Assembly: GCF_013128195.2 (NCBI RefSeq)
Contig: NZ_CP053452.2
Span: 6,572,001 to 6,636,000 of the forward strand
Direction of reading: 5' to 3'
Length of the DNA: 64,000 nucleotides
Source of the DNA: Frigoriglobus tundricola
Lineage (GTDB): Bacteria; Planctomycetota; Planctomycetia; Gemmatales; Gemmataceae
Positions within the stretch are counted from its first letter, which is position 1; every line of letters begins with the position of its first letter. Below are positions 27,909 through 36,705 of the stretch, one piece after another. The position numbers and the translations under genes were made by a program. Under the pieces are notes generated by a model that did not search any database, was not told where the DNA came from, and worked only from the letters and a program-made list of their open reading frames with translations.

Positions 27909-28599
27909 GCCGGAAGCCCCTAACCCTCTGTTCGACCCATTGAGCACGTATAGCCGGTTCCGCCGCCCGATGATGCCGCTGGAAAAGATTCGTGGCTATT
28001 TTTTGGAGTTGGCCGAGCGGGCGCGAAAAGTGCGGGCAGAGAGATCGCATCCGGATGAAGGTGCGCTCGCGGGACTCAAGCCGTCCGAACCGAGTGAGCG
28101 TGTGCGGCACGCCGAGAGCGAACTGGAGGTTGTCTGGGACGGTGGTAACGGTGGGGCCAGCGGCCCAGAGGTCCACATCCTCGCCGCACGCTCGGGTCTC
28201 CCTCTGACCGCGTCGCTGGCAGCCGAGCCGGGGAAGTACGACCCGAGTACCGAAACCACGCTGTTCAGTGTGAAACTGAGTGGTCTTACGTGGCCGGGTG
28301 ATGAAGCGGTCTGTCGCCTGTTCGTCGTTGCTCCCGTGGTCAAGGAGAAGTTGCTCGCCCTCGTTCCCGCGCAGCAACCAGCCGAAAAGAGCCTGAACGA
28401 CGTGTTCGCGCCGAAACGGCTTGCAGGCGATCCCACCCTCGCGCGATTGCTGTCCGCGGTGCCGGACGTGGATGGGTGGATCGCCCCCGATGGCCGGTTG
28501 ATCATGCCTTCGGTGGAACTCCCCGCGGGGTGTTTCGAAATTCGCAGGCTGCCAAAGGGTACCGCAGTAGTTCTCGTGATCGACACACGCGGAGACTGA
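27901..28599 (+). CDS. Unknown 232-residue protein of the SIR2/STAND region
   Basis: It starts at ATG 27901, eight bases before the end of the preceding gene. A helical N-terminus (PLEKIRGYFLELAERARKVR) precedes a beta-rich body (SELEVVWDGG, TTLFSVKLSGLTW, VCRLFVVAPVV) and a C-terminus ending GCFEIRRLPKGTAVVLVID. The layout (short helical head, then a small beta domain) is similar in outline to the unknown protein at 3286-3969 in the Lon-like cassette, though I see no clear sequence match. Function unknown; probably a complex subunit. Confidence 0.7.
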   Translation: MNEPEAPNPLFDPLSTYSRFRRPMMPLEKIRGYFLELAERARKVRAERSHPDEGALAGLKPSEPSERVRHAESELEVVWDGGNGGASGPEVHILAARSGLPLTASLAAEPGKYDPSTETTLFSVKLSGLTWPGDEAVCRLFVVAPVVKEKLLALVPAQQPAEKSLNDVFAPKRLAGDPTLARLLSAVPDVDGWIAPDGRLIMPSVELPAGCFEIRRLPKGTAVVLVIDTRGD

Positions 28600-28601
28600 C
28601 C

Positions 28602-30266
28602 GTGGCGAGTATCTACCAGTTTGCAGGGCAGCTATATCAAGACTGTCTCGCGGCGCTTCCAGAGACCATTGATCCGAACTTTCGCGAAGAGTTGCAAGCA
28701 CGATGTCGGTGGGAGGATAAACTGTACCTGCCTCTCGTCGCCGCCGTCGCTCGTCGCGCGATCGGCTACGTCTGGCGGACTTTCACCGCTCGGTCGGCCG
28801 ACATAACCCGTGAAGGAGTGGGCGATCCGATCCGACTCGCCCGGTCAGCCCACTTGTGGCGTCTGTTGGAGCCGCCGAGCGTGCCGCTCTCCGGCGCGAT
28901 GGTGCCCGCAACGTGGACCGACCGGGTCGGCGCAATACACCACAAGGTGTTCCGCGAGGCTCTTCAGGACGCCCTACAGTTTCTCGCTCCATTCACCGAA
29001 GGTCGGGGCGAGTACACAACGTATTTCCCGATCCGCCTCGGCTTCGAGGGGAACGGTGCCTTGGTCCGCCTCACGGTCCACGTCAGTACCCACAACCTCG
29101 CACACTTGCCGCGAGTTGCTCTAGCACCCTGGTCCGGCCTTCACCCCCTCAATTGGAAGGATTTCGAGGACGCTCTCGACAAATCCGGGTACCCCAACCC
29201 CCCACTGATCCGCACGCTCGGTCGCGCGTGCTACCGATTCGAGTTCTCACCACTCGACGAGGGAACGGTGGGAGTGGTGGAGTTCAGAGGGAAGTCGTTC
29301 GGATTCGCTGGGCTGTTGGCCCTCTCGGCTGCCAGCCAACAGCGCGAACTCGGGGTCGTTGTCTCGACCGGGCATCTCCAATCGGGAAAGCCGGGCGCGG
29401 TGGACGCGCTGAGAGCCAAAGCTCGAGCAATCCGGTTGGATCGTGAACGAGCGGCCAGCTTAGCTCGGTTCGCTTCGGGGGCACACCTGGGCGGGTGCTG
29501 GCTGCCTGTCATCGGCGGAGTCAAATTCTTTTGCCCGAGCCGGGAACAGTTCGACCCAGACGAACCGTACTTTGGTGGTAATGAAAGCGACGTTCTGGTC
29601 GAAGCCATTGACGACTTTTGTGAACGCGAGGTCGGCGGTCGTCTGCGCCCGCACGTCGAATTGATCCCGGTTCGTTCGTGGGAGGAGTTTGAACGGGACC
29701 ACCTCCCCGAACTCATCACCGACCCATTCGCGCAGTACCGCAAGGACTTGGAGGTGTACCGCTGTAGCAATCCCTCAGACGAATCGCCGCTTCACACGCG
29801 AGATCTGCCGGACAAGCGGTTCCACTTGCTGGTGTCGGACTTCAACAATGAGCCGATCAAATTTGCTCTACGAACCATCGAACTCGCGCCGCAATATCCG
29901 AATGCGCCGTCCCTGGATCAGCCCGTACCCTTGTTCCTTGACCTGAGCGAGTGTACGGAACCTCTGCCGAGTAAAAACGTCGATCCGACCGATTGGATAC
30001 TAGAAGGCATCATCTGCACCCACCGCGTACATCACCTCCCGAGCGCCGATTCCGGTGGCTTTCTCCGGAATCTCGTGAGCGGGCGGGCGCGGTTATTCCT
30101 CATTGTCTTCTCCGCACGTAGCGAGCTCACTTGCCGGTTCGAGCAAGAGAAATCGCGGGTTCGGACCGTCCTCCGCTATGCGGGCCATCCGCACTACTTT
30201 CCGACCGCGTTCATCGGCAGCGACACTTCGCACGCCGAACTGATCCGCCAAATCATCTCTAAGTAG
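28602..30266 (+). CDS. Unknown 554-residue protein, last gene of the phosphatase operon
   Basis: A GTG start at 28602, two bases after the previous stop, gives a tightly coupled operon. No signal peptide or membrane segment is present. The N-terminal 120 residues are helical (IYQFAGQLYQDCLAALPETI). The middle is alpha/beta with several beta strands (YTTYFPIRLGFEG, LVRLTVHVST, FLLVSDF-like HLLVSDFNNEP). The final 90 residues include DWILEGIICTHRVHHLP, then FLIVFSARSELTCRFEQEKS and a last Rossmann-like strand/helix. It could be a VMAP-like or effector-associated subunit, but this is only an impression from position and size. No catalytic motif was recognised. Confidence 0.72.
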   Translation: MASIYQFAGQLYQDCLAALPETIDPNFREELQARCRWEDKLYLPLVAAVARRAIGYVWRTFTARSADITREGVGDPIRLARSAHLWRLLEPPSVPLSGAMVPATWTDRVGAIHHKVFREALQDALQFLAPFTEGRGEYTTYFPIRLGFEGNGALVRLTVHVSTHNLAHLPRVALAPWSGLHPLNWKDFEDALDKSGYPNPPLIRTLGRACYRFEFSPLDEGTVGVVEFRGKSFGFAGLLALSAASQQRELGVVVSTGHLQSGKPGAVDALRAKARAIRLDRERAASLARFASGAHLGGCWLPVIGGVKFFCPSREQFDPDEPYFGGNESDVLVEAIDDFCEREVGGRLRPHVELIPVRSWEEFERDHLPELITDPFAQYRKDLEVYRCSNPSDESPLHTRDLPDKRFHLLVSDFNNEPIKFALRTIELAPQYPNAPSLDQPVPLFLDLSECTEPLPSKNVDPTDWILEGIICTHRVHHLPSADSGGFLRNLVSGRARLFLIVFSARSELTCRFEQEKSRVRTVLRYAGHPHYFPTAFIGSDTSHAELIRQIISK

Positions 30267-30464
30267 CTGAACGGTCGCGTCCCAAGAGCCCGCCGCTCCA
30301 GAAGAATTGCATCAAAACGACGATTCCGGTCAAAAATTCCTCGGCCCGCGAGCTTATTGGGGGTGAGAAGCGGTTGAGGTGGGTAGACTCAACAGCTATC
30401 ACACTATGTTGTTAGCGTGCAGCTAGCCGCTGTAGAATTACTGTTTAATAAGGAACAATGTGTC

Positions 30465-30677
30465 ATGCTGATTAATTTGTTGAACTCCTTGACAGACTTC
30501 AACTCGGCTGAGGAGAGTTCTCAGCGTGACGCAGAACAAAACGTCTTCGTCGTGAACGGCTGCCTTGAGGCGGTGGTTCACGACGGCAAACGCCCTCCCG
30601 CGGTCCAAGCTAGGTTGCTAGAGGGAGAAGATGATACTCTCGAACAACTCTGGCGGGATATCGGCGGGGAAGGCTGA
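30465..30677 (+). CDS. Possible small protein in the gap before integrase A
   Basis: This is a 70-residue frame (MLINLLNSLTDFNSAEESSQ...) with an AAGGA box 15 bases ahead. Base composition is lower in GC than the flanks. The rest of 30267-31182 shows only short frames without support. It may be a remnant. Evidence is weak. Confidence 0.3.
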   Translation: MLINLLNSLTDFNSAEESSQRDAEQNVFVVNGCLEAVVHDGKRPPAVQARLLEGEDDTLEQLWRDIGGEG

Positions 30678-31182
30678 GATCGGTCGCGCCGGCCGAAAAA
30701 AGGTTCGGCCGGGCAGCATGATTCACGGCTCCGAAGAGCGGCCATCTGACATTCACCACTCTGAAATTGATGTTGACCGCTTGTACTGCAATTCCAGGTA
30801 CCGACATGATCCAATTCCAACAGCGCTACAATACGCCTGACTTCAACCTGCAACAGCGGCTCACCGTGGTTGTTCTTCGCGATCCCGTGGTGACGGCAGT
30901 GTTTGCAAACAAGTTGGGATCCGTTGGATTTGAGACAACAGACAAACCAAACGAGTGTGCCCCATCGATAAGTGCTGGCTCTTGTGTAGAGACTATCTAT
31001 TGACATGAAGATTATAGCGGGGCTTGTAGCTGATTGGTAGCCGAAGGCCGACCACGACTCCTCGCCGATCTCCGGTGCCTCAGCCGCGTTGTCCCCGGAA
31101 AAGCTCTGACAGCGAGAGAATACGACTGCACCACTCGTGCGACGTCCCGAATCTCAGAGATTCTGACGATTCCAAAAACAAC

Positions 31183-31213
31183 AGTGGCCGCAACTGGAGC
31201 ACTTGCGGCCACT
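31183..31213 (-). terminator. Probable intrinsic terminator downstream of integrase A
   Basis: Eleven-base perfect arms agtggccgcaa (31183-31193) and ttgcggccact (31203-31213) flank a nine-base loop. Read on the minus strand the hairpin is followed by TGTTGTTTTTGG, a fair T-tract, which fits termination of the integrase transcript ending at 31286. A second small palindrome, gaatctc-a-gagattc, lies at 31149-31163. Confidence 0.6.
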
Positions 31214-31285
31214 TCTCTTTCAGCGAGGAAAGAACTCGAACCCGCACCACCAGAGAATCTGACGTAAGTAAGATAATTTTTGGCG

Positions 31286-32521
31286 TCAAGCCTGTTGCCC
31301 GAATACCGACAGAAGTGCCGTCTGTGATACCGCTGGCAGCAAGTGGCTGTACCTCCGCCGCATGGCTTCGGTGGTGTGGCCGACCCAGTGGTCGATCAGC
31401 CGCTGATCCACCCCGCGGGCGGCACAGTTGCTGATGAAGCTGTGTCGGAGGAAGTGCCATCCCGAGACCACTGACCACTTCGAGCGGCGGACCGCCCCGA
31501 GCATGATCTTCGTCGCGTAGTGGTCGCTGATCGCCCGTCCGCTCGGCGTGCAGATCGTGTTCACTCCGCTGTGCTTCTGGAACCAGTCCCGCATCGTTGC
31601 CTCCAACCGCGGCGACAGCGGCACCGTCCGGTAGGTCTCGACTTTGTCGTGGTCTTTTTTCTTCTCGCGGATCAGCACCGTCTTCGCGACGAAGTCGAAA
31701 TCGTTGACCAGCGAGCGGCGGATTTCACTGCGGCGGGCACCCGTATGAGCGGCGAACACCATCATCGGGTAGACGTACCCCGACCGTTTGGCGTCGCGGA
31801 CATGGTCGAGGAACTCCTCCACCTCGGGCAGGGTCAGGAACAGGCAGCGCCACAGTTCGGCCTGGGCATCGGACGACAGCTTCTGCCGGGCGATCTGCCG
31901 CTCGATTTGTTCGCGGGTTTGGAACGGCGGCTTCGTGTGCCCCTTCGGGAAGGTCAGGTTCGTTATGGGTGGCGGCCCGCTCACCATCCCCTGCGGCACG
32001 CCCCACTTGTTCCAGATAGCCGACAACGTCCCGAGTTCCTTCTTCACCGTCTCGCGGCTGACCCGCTTCTTCCGCCGCCCGGCCTCCAGCGTCCTGGCGT
32101 CGATGTACGCCTGGACCGTCTTCTGTGTTACCTCGGTCAGCGGCAGCCGCACGTCGAGCAGCCGTCGCAGGTGGGCGATATGGGTGACCTCCGTCTTCCA
32201 AGTGCGCGCTTCCTTGGCCGCTTGCGGGAAGTTGGACAGGTAGCGGTCGAAGAGCATCCCCAGGGTCGTCCGCTCGGTGCGGGCGGTCTCAGACGGACGG
32301 CCGGAGAGTTTACCGCCGGAGACGATGTAGACCCCGACATCGGCGGCGGCCGGCGGCGGGTCGATGATCCCGCGTTCGATCAGGCGGAGGTTGGCCTCGA
32401 ACCGGGCCAGGGACTCGTCGGCTTCTTTCCGGTCGGACGTGTGCAGCGCGAGCAGGTGCTTGGCCCCGCCGAAGCGGAATCGGATGCGGAAAATCTCGCC
32501 CTTGGTTTCGAGCCAGGCCAT
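31286..32521 (-). CDS. int: Tyrosine recombinase / integrase A
   Basis: This is a 411-residue protein. The N-terminal arm-type and core-binding domains (residues about 1-200) include FDRYLSNFPQAAKEARTWKT. The catalytic domain shows AAHTGARRSEIRRSL (first Arg), GWHFLRHSFISN (His-x-x-Arg box), LIDHWVGHTTEAMRRRYSHL (second His/Trp region and nucleophilic Tyr). Length and motifs are normal for phage/ICE integrases. Its start faces the 46-bp tRNA-Pro repeat at 32685, 164 bp away. This is the same arrangement as integrase B at the far end, so it probably belongs to a second island that lies to the left and uses the same tRNA gene. Confidence 0.92.
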   Translation of the reverse strand: MAWLETKGEIFRIRFRFGGAKHLLALHTSDRKEADESLARFEANLRLIERGIIDPPPAAADVGVYIVSGGKLSGRPSETARTERTTLGMLFDRYLSNFPQAAKEARTWKTEVTHIAHLRRLLDVRLPLTEVTQKTVQAYIDARTLEAGRRKKRVSRETVKKELGTLSAIWNKWGVPQGMVSGPPPITNLTFPKGHTKPPFQTREQIERQIARQKLSSDAQAELWRCLFLTLPEVEEFLDHVRDAKRSGYVYPMMVFAAHTGARRSEIRRSLVNDFDFVAKTVLIREKKKDHDKVETYRTVPLSPRLEATMRDWFQKHSGVNTICTPSGRAISDHYATKIMLGAVRRSKWSVVSGWHFLRHSFISNCAARGVDQRLIDHWVGHTTEAMRRRYSHLLPAVSQTALLSVFGQQA

Positions 32522-32623
32522 GTGACACCCTGCGGGTATTGTGTGGGGTGGGTCCAGCGACGCGGCACCAACGTGAGTGCCGCACTGCCCACCCTGTGCC
32601 CACCCGGCCCGCGACGCGCAACG

Positions 32624-32653
32624 AAAAAAGCACTTGCGAAAAATCGCAAGTGC
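32624..32653 (-). terminator. Strong intrinsic terminator beside the left tRNA repeat
   Basis: Ten-base perfect arms gcacttgcga and tcgcaagtgc (32630-32639 and 32644-32653) enclose a four-base loop. On the minus strand a run of six T follows (aaaaaa at 32624-32629 on plus). It stops leftward transcripts coming from the att region and would shield integrase A. Confidence 0.8.
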
Positions 32654-32684
32654 CTGATTCCGTAAACCTTACTGCTGGTGAAGA

Positions 32685-32730
32685 GGAGTCGGGCTGACAG
32701 GATTTGAACCTGCGACCTCTTGGTCCCGAA
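32685..32730. repeat. Left attachment repeat (tRNA-Pro 3' fragment)
   Basis: This 46-bp sequence is identical to 63782-63827. It covers the tRNA-Pro 3' half from the anticodon loop (on the minus strand) through the acceptor end, plus four bases beyond. Homology stops at 32731 (t instead of c), so no functional tRNA is formed here. Confidence 0.92.
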
Positions 32731-32927
32731 TCAAAGTCTGCGAAGTCTCATCACGTCGAGCAAACGCACAAAAACTCAGTGATTTATAGAGTATCGCACG
32801 TCACCAACCCCTTTGCAAACTCCGATTCGGAATCGGTTCGTTGCGGGGTATTGGCGTAGTTGTGGCGTATTTCGGTGTAATTCACACGTTCGCCGTATCG
32901 GTCGGTGCCACGTGCTACCCCCGGCGA

Positions 32928-34211
32928 TCAACTCTTCGCAGCTTGACACGAGCGGTAATGCAGGTTCCCGCTGCCCAACAGGACGTACAGCATCCCCAGC
33001 GGGTTATTGAGCTTCTCCAACATCCGCCGCTTGGCTTGGTACAACGCGGCCCATAACGGCTCTCCCGTACCCTCGGGCTTGGGTAAGAAGGCGCTCCAGA
33101 ATTCACGCGCGAACTGGGCCGCGAACCCCGTTGGGATCCGGGCACTCGTCGCGATACAGCGGACGCGCCCCGCGTGGGCCTGTTTCAGGGTGAACTGCCC
33201 GAGGATCGAGAGCTGCGTGAGGTAGCGCAACGGGACCGTCTGGCAGGCGTTCAGGAAGGCCAGGACCGCTTCGCGCCGGTAGACGAACTCGAGCGCCGGC
33301 ATGAGGTCGAAGGCGGTCAGCTTTTCGGCCCCGAGGGCGAGCCAGTTCTCTTCGGCCACTTCCGCGTCGGCGACCTTCGCGTGCCCGAAGAAGTACACCA
33401 CGTCCGCGTCGCAGTTCTTCAATTCGTCCCTCAGCGCCGAGACGGTGCCGATGCGATGGACCGTATCCGTCTTCGCGCGCCGGGCCAGTGGGTGCTCTTC
33501 GCCCGCGTGCCACCCGGCCGGGTCCGCCGACGGGCACACGGCCGCCACGACGCGGCGGTCGGGGCCGGGGAAGCACTTGAGCCGGCTCGGGGACCACTTG
33601 AACCGTTCTTCGATCTGGTGGCGCAGGCCGAAGCAACTGCGAACGGCGTCGGCGTCGGACGCCCAGGACGACGGGGGCCGATCGAACAGGAACGCCCACG
33701 GGTACAGGATGTCGTGCTCCGGGTACACCGCAATGTTGATCCGGCGGGGCGTTTGGAGGTACTCCTTGAGCGCCGCCTTCCCGCGCTCGAAGTCGTTCAC
33801 CGACAGCCCGCTCGGCTTCACGTTCGTGGGCGCCTCGAACAACTCGAACAGGGTCCGATAGACCCGATACCCGTCGGCCGCAAAGTTCCCGAGAAAGCTC
33901 CGGACCTCGGCCGCGGAAACCGGTTTATCCGGAGTGAAAAGTGCGGGGTCCGGGGTACCAACGGGCGGTGCCCGGAAGTACTCGCCCAACTTGTCCACCG
34001 CGCGTTCCAGCTCCCTCTGGTACCCGAGAGAGACGTACCCGGTCAGGTCGAGGGTGGTCTCGCCGTGGCGGTCAAAAAAGTAGTCGTGAGTCGGCCCGGC
34101 GCCGGCCGTGATCGGGATCTCATAGGTCACCTGGAGTTTGTGCGGTTCGTTCAGGGGCTCGATCGTAACCCGGAGCGGAGTTCCGGTCGGGGGATCAATA
34201 ACTCCGGACAC
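32928..34211 (-). CDS. CHAT-domain caspase-like protease with N-terminal beta domain
   Basis: The likely start is GTG 34211, 23 bases after the stop of the preceding gene, giving 427 residues. Residues 1-60 form a small beta domain (LRVTIEPLNEPHKLQVTYEI). A helical linker follows. The CHAT (caspase HetF-associated TPR) protease domain spans about 155-427: DADVVYFFGHAK supplies the catalytic histidine (H277) and VLAFLNACQT the cysteine (C323). GMLYVLLGSGNLHY closes the domain as in other CHAT proteins. CHAT proteases act as effectors in bacterial conflict and gasdermin-type systems. No gasdermin gene is visible. The operon partners carry uS17, membrane and Ig-like domains, which suggests a ribosome- or envelope-linked trigger. 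Confidence 0.85.
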   Translation of the reverse strand: MSGVIDPPTGTPLRVTIEPLNEPHKLQVTYEIPITAGAGPTHDYFFDRHGETTLDLTGYVSLGYQRELERAVDKLGEYFRAPPVGTPDPALFTPDKPVSAAEVRSFLGNFAADGYRVYRTLFELFEAPTNVKPSGLSVNDFERGKAALKEYLQTPRRINIAVYPEHDILYPWAFLFDRPPSSWASDADAVRSCFGLRHQIEERFKWSPSRLKCFPGPDRRVVAAVCPSADPAGWHAGEEHPLARRAKTDTVHRIGTVSALRDELKNCDADVVYFFGHAKVADAEVAEENWLALGAEKLTAFDLMPALEFVYRREAVLAFLNACQTVPLRYLTQLSILGQFTLKQAHAGRVRCIATSARIPTGFAAQFAREFWSAFLPKPEGTGEPLWAALYQAKRRMLEKLNNPLGMLYVLLGSGNLHYRSCQAAKS

Positions 34212-34233
34212 GGCGACACCAGTCGAAAGGGGG

Positions 34234-35613
34234 TTAGGACGGACCGACGGTAAACGAATGCAACGCGCTGAACACGTCGACCCCGTCCTCGATGACGATG
34301 AAGCGGAGGTCGAGCTGGCCCGGCCGTCGGGGGGTGCAGAGGAAATCGACCCGGCGCCCCGGCGGCGGGGGGTTGCGGAGCGTGAAACTCCCCGGCGACA
34401 GATCGGCATCGGGCGACCGGACGGCCAGGCGGACCGATTCCGTTGTACCGTGCGGGACGACCCACACATCGTTCGACTCGTGCCGTGTTGTGGGCTCGAT
34501 CGCGACTTCGATGACCGCCGGTCGGCCCACCCAAAGGCCTTCGGGTCCCCCGCTCGCATCAATCGCCCGACACGAGAGGACGAAATGACCGGGAAGCTGC
34601 GGCTCGCGGGGCGAAGGGGTGGAGAGCATCGCGGCACGTTCCGTGTCCAGCCCCAGCCGCTGAATCAGGCCGTGAATCCATTCCGGGTTCAGGTCCAATT
34701 TGATCGACGGTGATAAACTGTAAAACTCGGCGCCTCGACGGATCTGTTCGACCTTTACATCGATGATCTCGACCAGACGAACCGCTTCGGAAGCCAAAAC
34801 CCACGCGCGCTCGGGCAACTGGTCGATCATTTCTTGGACGACCGCGTCGCCGCGCCGGTTTCGATTCAGCGGATCGGCGGAACTCCGATCGCGGTGCGGA
34901 CCGAGCACCTCCTCCACCCACTTCACCGCCCGAAGGTCGGCGAGTACCATTGGTCTCAGATAGGTGTTCCACAGTTTCACGAGGGGCGCGGGGACGAGCG
35001 CACGTACGGGATCGGTGTACAGGTACGGAAGAAAGGATCGAAGTGCTGCTAACAGCGGCGCACTCTCTGGGGGCGCGATCGCCGGCGGGGCGGGGGCCGG
35101 ATCGGGATGTTCGGAGGGGGGAGCGACCCGACCCGCTTGCTCTGGCTTCGTGCTCGATCCGACGTTCGGGGGTGCGGATCGCGGCGGCCGGGGCGCCGGT
35201 TCGGTGATCGGGGTCGGGGATCTCGCGGGCACTAATACCGGCGCCCGCCGGTAGACCTGGGGCCGGGAGTACGACACGACGACGGCGCCTTCGAGGTTCG
35301 AGAGCGTGCGGCTCGGCGCCTTCTTGAGGATCTTCACGAGGTTCCATCGCTTCAACTTCGAGAGCGGACGGCTCTCGACGATCAAGACGATGTCACCCAG
35401 GTGGGCCTCGTTCCTCTCGTCGTGGACGTAACACACCGTCCGCCGCTTGACGAACTTTCCGTACTTCGGCTGGCGCACCAGGCGCTCGACCTCGACGCGC
35501 CGCGTCTTGGACGCCTTGTCGCGGGTGACGACCCCCTCGAGGACGCGCCGACCCGTGGTCTGTTTGGACGGGGCGATAAAATCCGTTCGACCCGCGGGTC
35601 TTGAATCGGGCAC
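34234..35613 (-). CDS. Ribosomal protein uS17-like domain fused to a helical/Ig-like conflict protein
   Basis: GTG 35613 is chosen because GGGAG lies six bases upstream (a TTG at 35628 is the alternative); the product is 459 residues. Residues 22-100 match ribosomal protein uS17 along its whole length: RRVLEGVVTRDKASKT, VERLVRQPKYGKFVKR, then CYVHDERNE. GDIVLIVESRPLS (73-85) fits the S17 family signature pattern exactly. A Pro-rich linker (about 115-180) follows, then a helical domain (about 190-330). The C-terminus is a beta-sandwich (about 345-459) resembling the 138-residue protein at 36289-36705. This is not the housekeeping rpsQ: no ribosomal genes are nearby and it sits between CHAT and membrane-protein genes. 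Confidence 0.85.
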   Translation of the reverse strand: MPDSRPAGRTDFIAPSKQTTGRRVLEGVVTRDKASKTRRVEVERLVRQPKYGKFVKRRTVCYVHDERNEAHLGDIVLIVESRPLSKLKRWNLVKILKKAPSRTLSNLEGAVVVSYSRPQVYRRAPVLVPARSPTPITEPAPRPPRSAPPNVGSSTKPEQAGRVAPPSEHPDPAPAPPAIAPPESAPLLAALRSFLPYLYTDPVRALVPAPLVKLWNTYLRPMVLADLRAVKWVEEVLGPHRDRSSADPLNRNRRGDAVVQEMIDQLPERAWVLASEAVRLVEIIDVKVEQIRRGAEFYSLSPSIKLDLNPEWIHGLIQRLGLDTERAAMLSTPSPREPQLPGHFVLSCRAIDASGGPEGLWVGRPAVIEVAIEPTTRHESNDVWVVPHGTTESVRLAVRSPDADLSPGSFTLRNPPPPGRRVDFLCTPRRPGQLDLRFIVIEDGVDVFSALHSFTVGPS

Positions 35614-35647
35614 GGCGGGCTCCCACAACTCGAGTTAGCGTTTGAGA

Positions 35648-36139
35648 TCAGTTCCCCGCGTCGAGTTGGCGCATCGCGGCCACGATGTCGGCCGCGGCCT
35701 TCTGCAATCCCGCTTCCGTTGTGGCCGCGGCGACGACCGCCCGCCAACCGGGAACGAGCGTCTCCAGGTACATCCGTTCCCTCTTCAACGCGCGGTATTG
35801 GGGGATGAACCATGCGGCGGTGGCCAGCGTCCCAACACCGGCCACGCCGCCCGCGACGAGCGCCTCGCGGGCGATCGCGTAAACGGTTGCGGCGACGACC
35901 GCGATCGCGAGAACGCCGAGAATGAGGAGCTGCGTCCGGTACACCCCCCGGTTGTTCTGCACCCCGGCAAGAACGCGGGCGTCGAGCGCGTCGAGCGCCT
36001 GTTCGACGGCGGCGCGGCGGCGCTCGAGTTCCTCGTCGCCGAGGAACATCGGCGGCGCGCCCGCCGCCGTTTCGACGGCGCGGGCGGTCTCCGCGAGTTG
36101 GAGGGTGAGGAGGGTCTTGGGGCGAAGGGGGGAGGACAT
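35648..36139 (-). CDS. Two-transmembrane-segment protein of the CHAT operon
   Basis: This is a 163-residue protein from ATG 36139 (MSSPLRPKTLL), with a GGGAG box seven bases upstream. An N-terminal helix (ERRRAAVEQALDALDARVLA) precedes two adjacent hydrophobic helices (LLILGVLAIAVVAATVYAIA and ALVAGGVAGVGTLATAAWFI) with a tight turn. A cytoplasmic helical tail follows. It ends 34 bases before the uS17-fusion gene. Probably the membrane component or anchor of the system. Confidence 0.75.
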   Translation of the reverse strand: MSSPLRPKTLLTLQLAETARAVETAAGAPPMFLGDEELERRRAAVEQALDALDARVLAGVQNNRGVYRTQLLILGVLAIAVVAATVYAIAREALVAGGVAGVGTLATAAWFIPQYRALKRERMYLETLVPGWRAVVAAATTEAGLQKAAADIVAAMRQLDAGN

Positions 36140-36288
36140 CGGACGGCTCCCGCGGCTCCCCACCAGTCGGACTCACAACGGCACGGCCGTAAAGGGAGAG
36201 CGGGAGATGAATTTATCCGGTCGTCGGGAGAATGGACAGGCAAAATTGGAAACAAAATTGCTTCTGAGTTAAATCGCGCAAATGATCG

Positions 36289-36705
36289 CTAATTTTTACG
36301 CGTGACGACCACGGTGCGATCGAACAGGTGAACGGCCTCACCATCGACGACCAGTTCGATCCGCACCCGCGCCGGGCCGGGGCGATCGGGAACGACGGTG
36401 AACGACACCGATTGTCCGTCCCCGCGCGGCCGGTCGATGTACCGCGCGCGGGGCGAAACGTCGAGGCCCGCGCCGAACACCACGATCTTGACGCGGCCCG
36501 GTTCCAGCGCGGAGCCGGGGAACTGGTGGGCGCGGGCGCCCGCGGTTGGTTCCGGGGTCACCGAACAGAGCGTCACCTCGAGCACGACTTCTCGGCCGGA
36601 TGGCAATTCGGTCTCGTCGCCGCGGTCGAGGCCGACAAAAACGGCCTCGACCCGACAATCCCGGTCGTCCACGTAATCGATCTCGCGAAGCGGCATTGGC
36701 ACCAT
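36289..36705 (-). CDS. Ig-like beta-sandwich protein of the CHAT operon
   Basis: This 138-residue all-beta protein shares its C-terminal pattern with the end of the uS17-fusion protein (GQSVSFTVVPDRPGPARVRI compared with RRVDFLCTPRRPGQLDLRFI, then V-x-DGE/DGV-x-VF/LF). It therefore looks like a free-standing copy of the same domain. No signal peptide was seen. It is first in the leftward four-gene set; the 149-bp gap to the next gene has no other gene. Probably an interaction module that scaffolds the complex. Confidence 0.75.
   Translation of the reverse strand: MVPMPLREIDYVDDRDCRVEAVFVGLDRGDETELPSGREVVLEVTLCSVTPEPTAGARAHQFPGSALEPGRVKIVVFGAGLDVSPRARYIDRPRGDGQSVSFTVVPDRPGPARVRIELVVDGEAVHLFDRTVVVTRKN

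Noticed and set aside
31012..31260. tRNA-like bits (cttgtagctgattggtag, actcgaacccgc)
   Set aside because: No cloverleaf can be folded that joins them; acceptor and anticodon stems are missing.
32685..32730. A second tRNA-Pro gene
   Set aside because: Only the 3' half is present and pairing partners are absent past 32730. It is the displaced att fragment.
34212..34637. Longer N-terminus for the CHAT protein (start at 34637)
   Set aside because: The added residues lie over the uS17-fusion gene in another frame and have Ser/Arg-rich non-protein-like composition.
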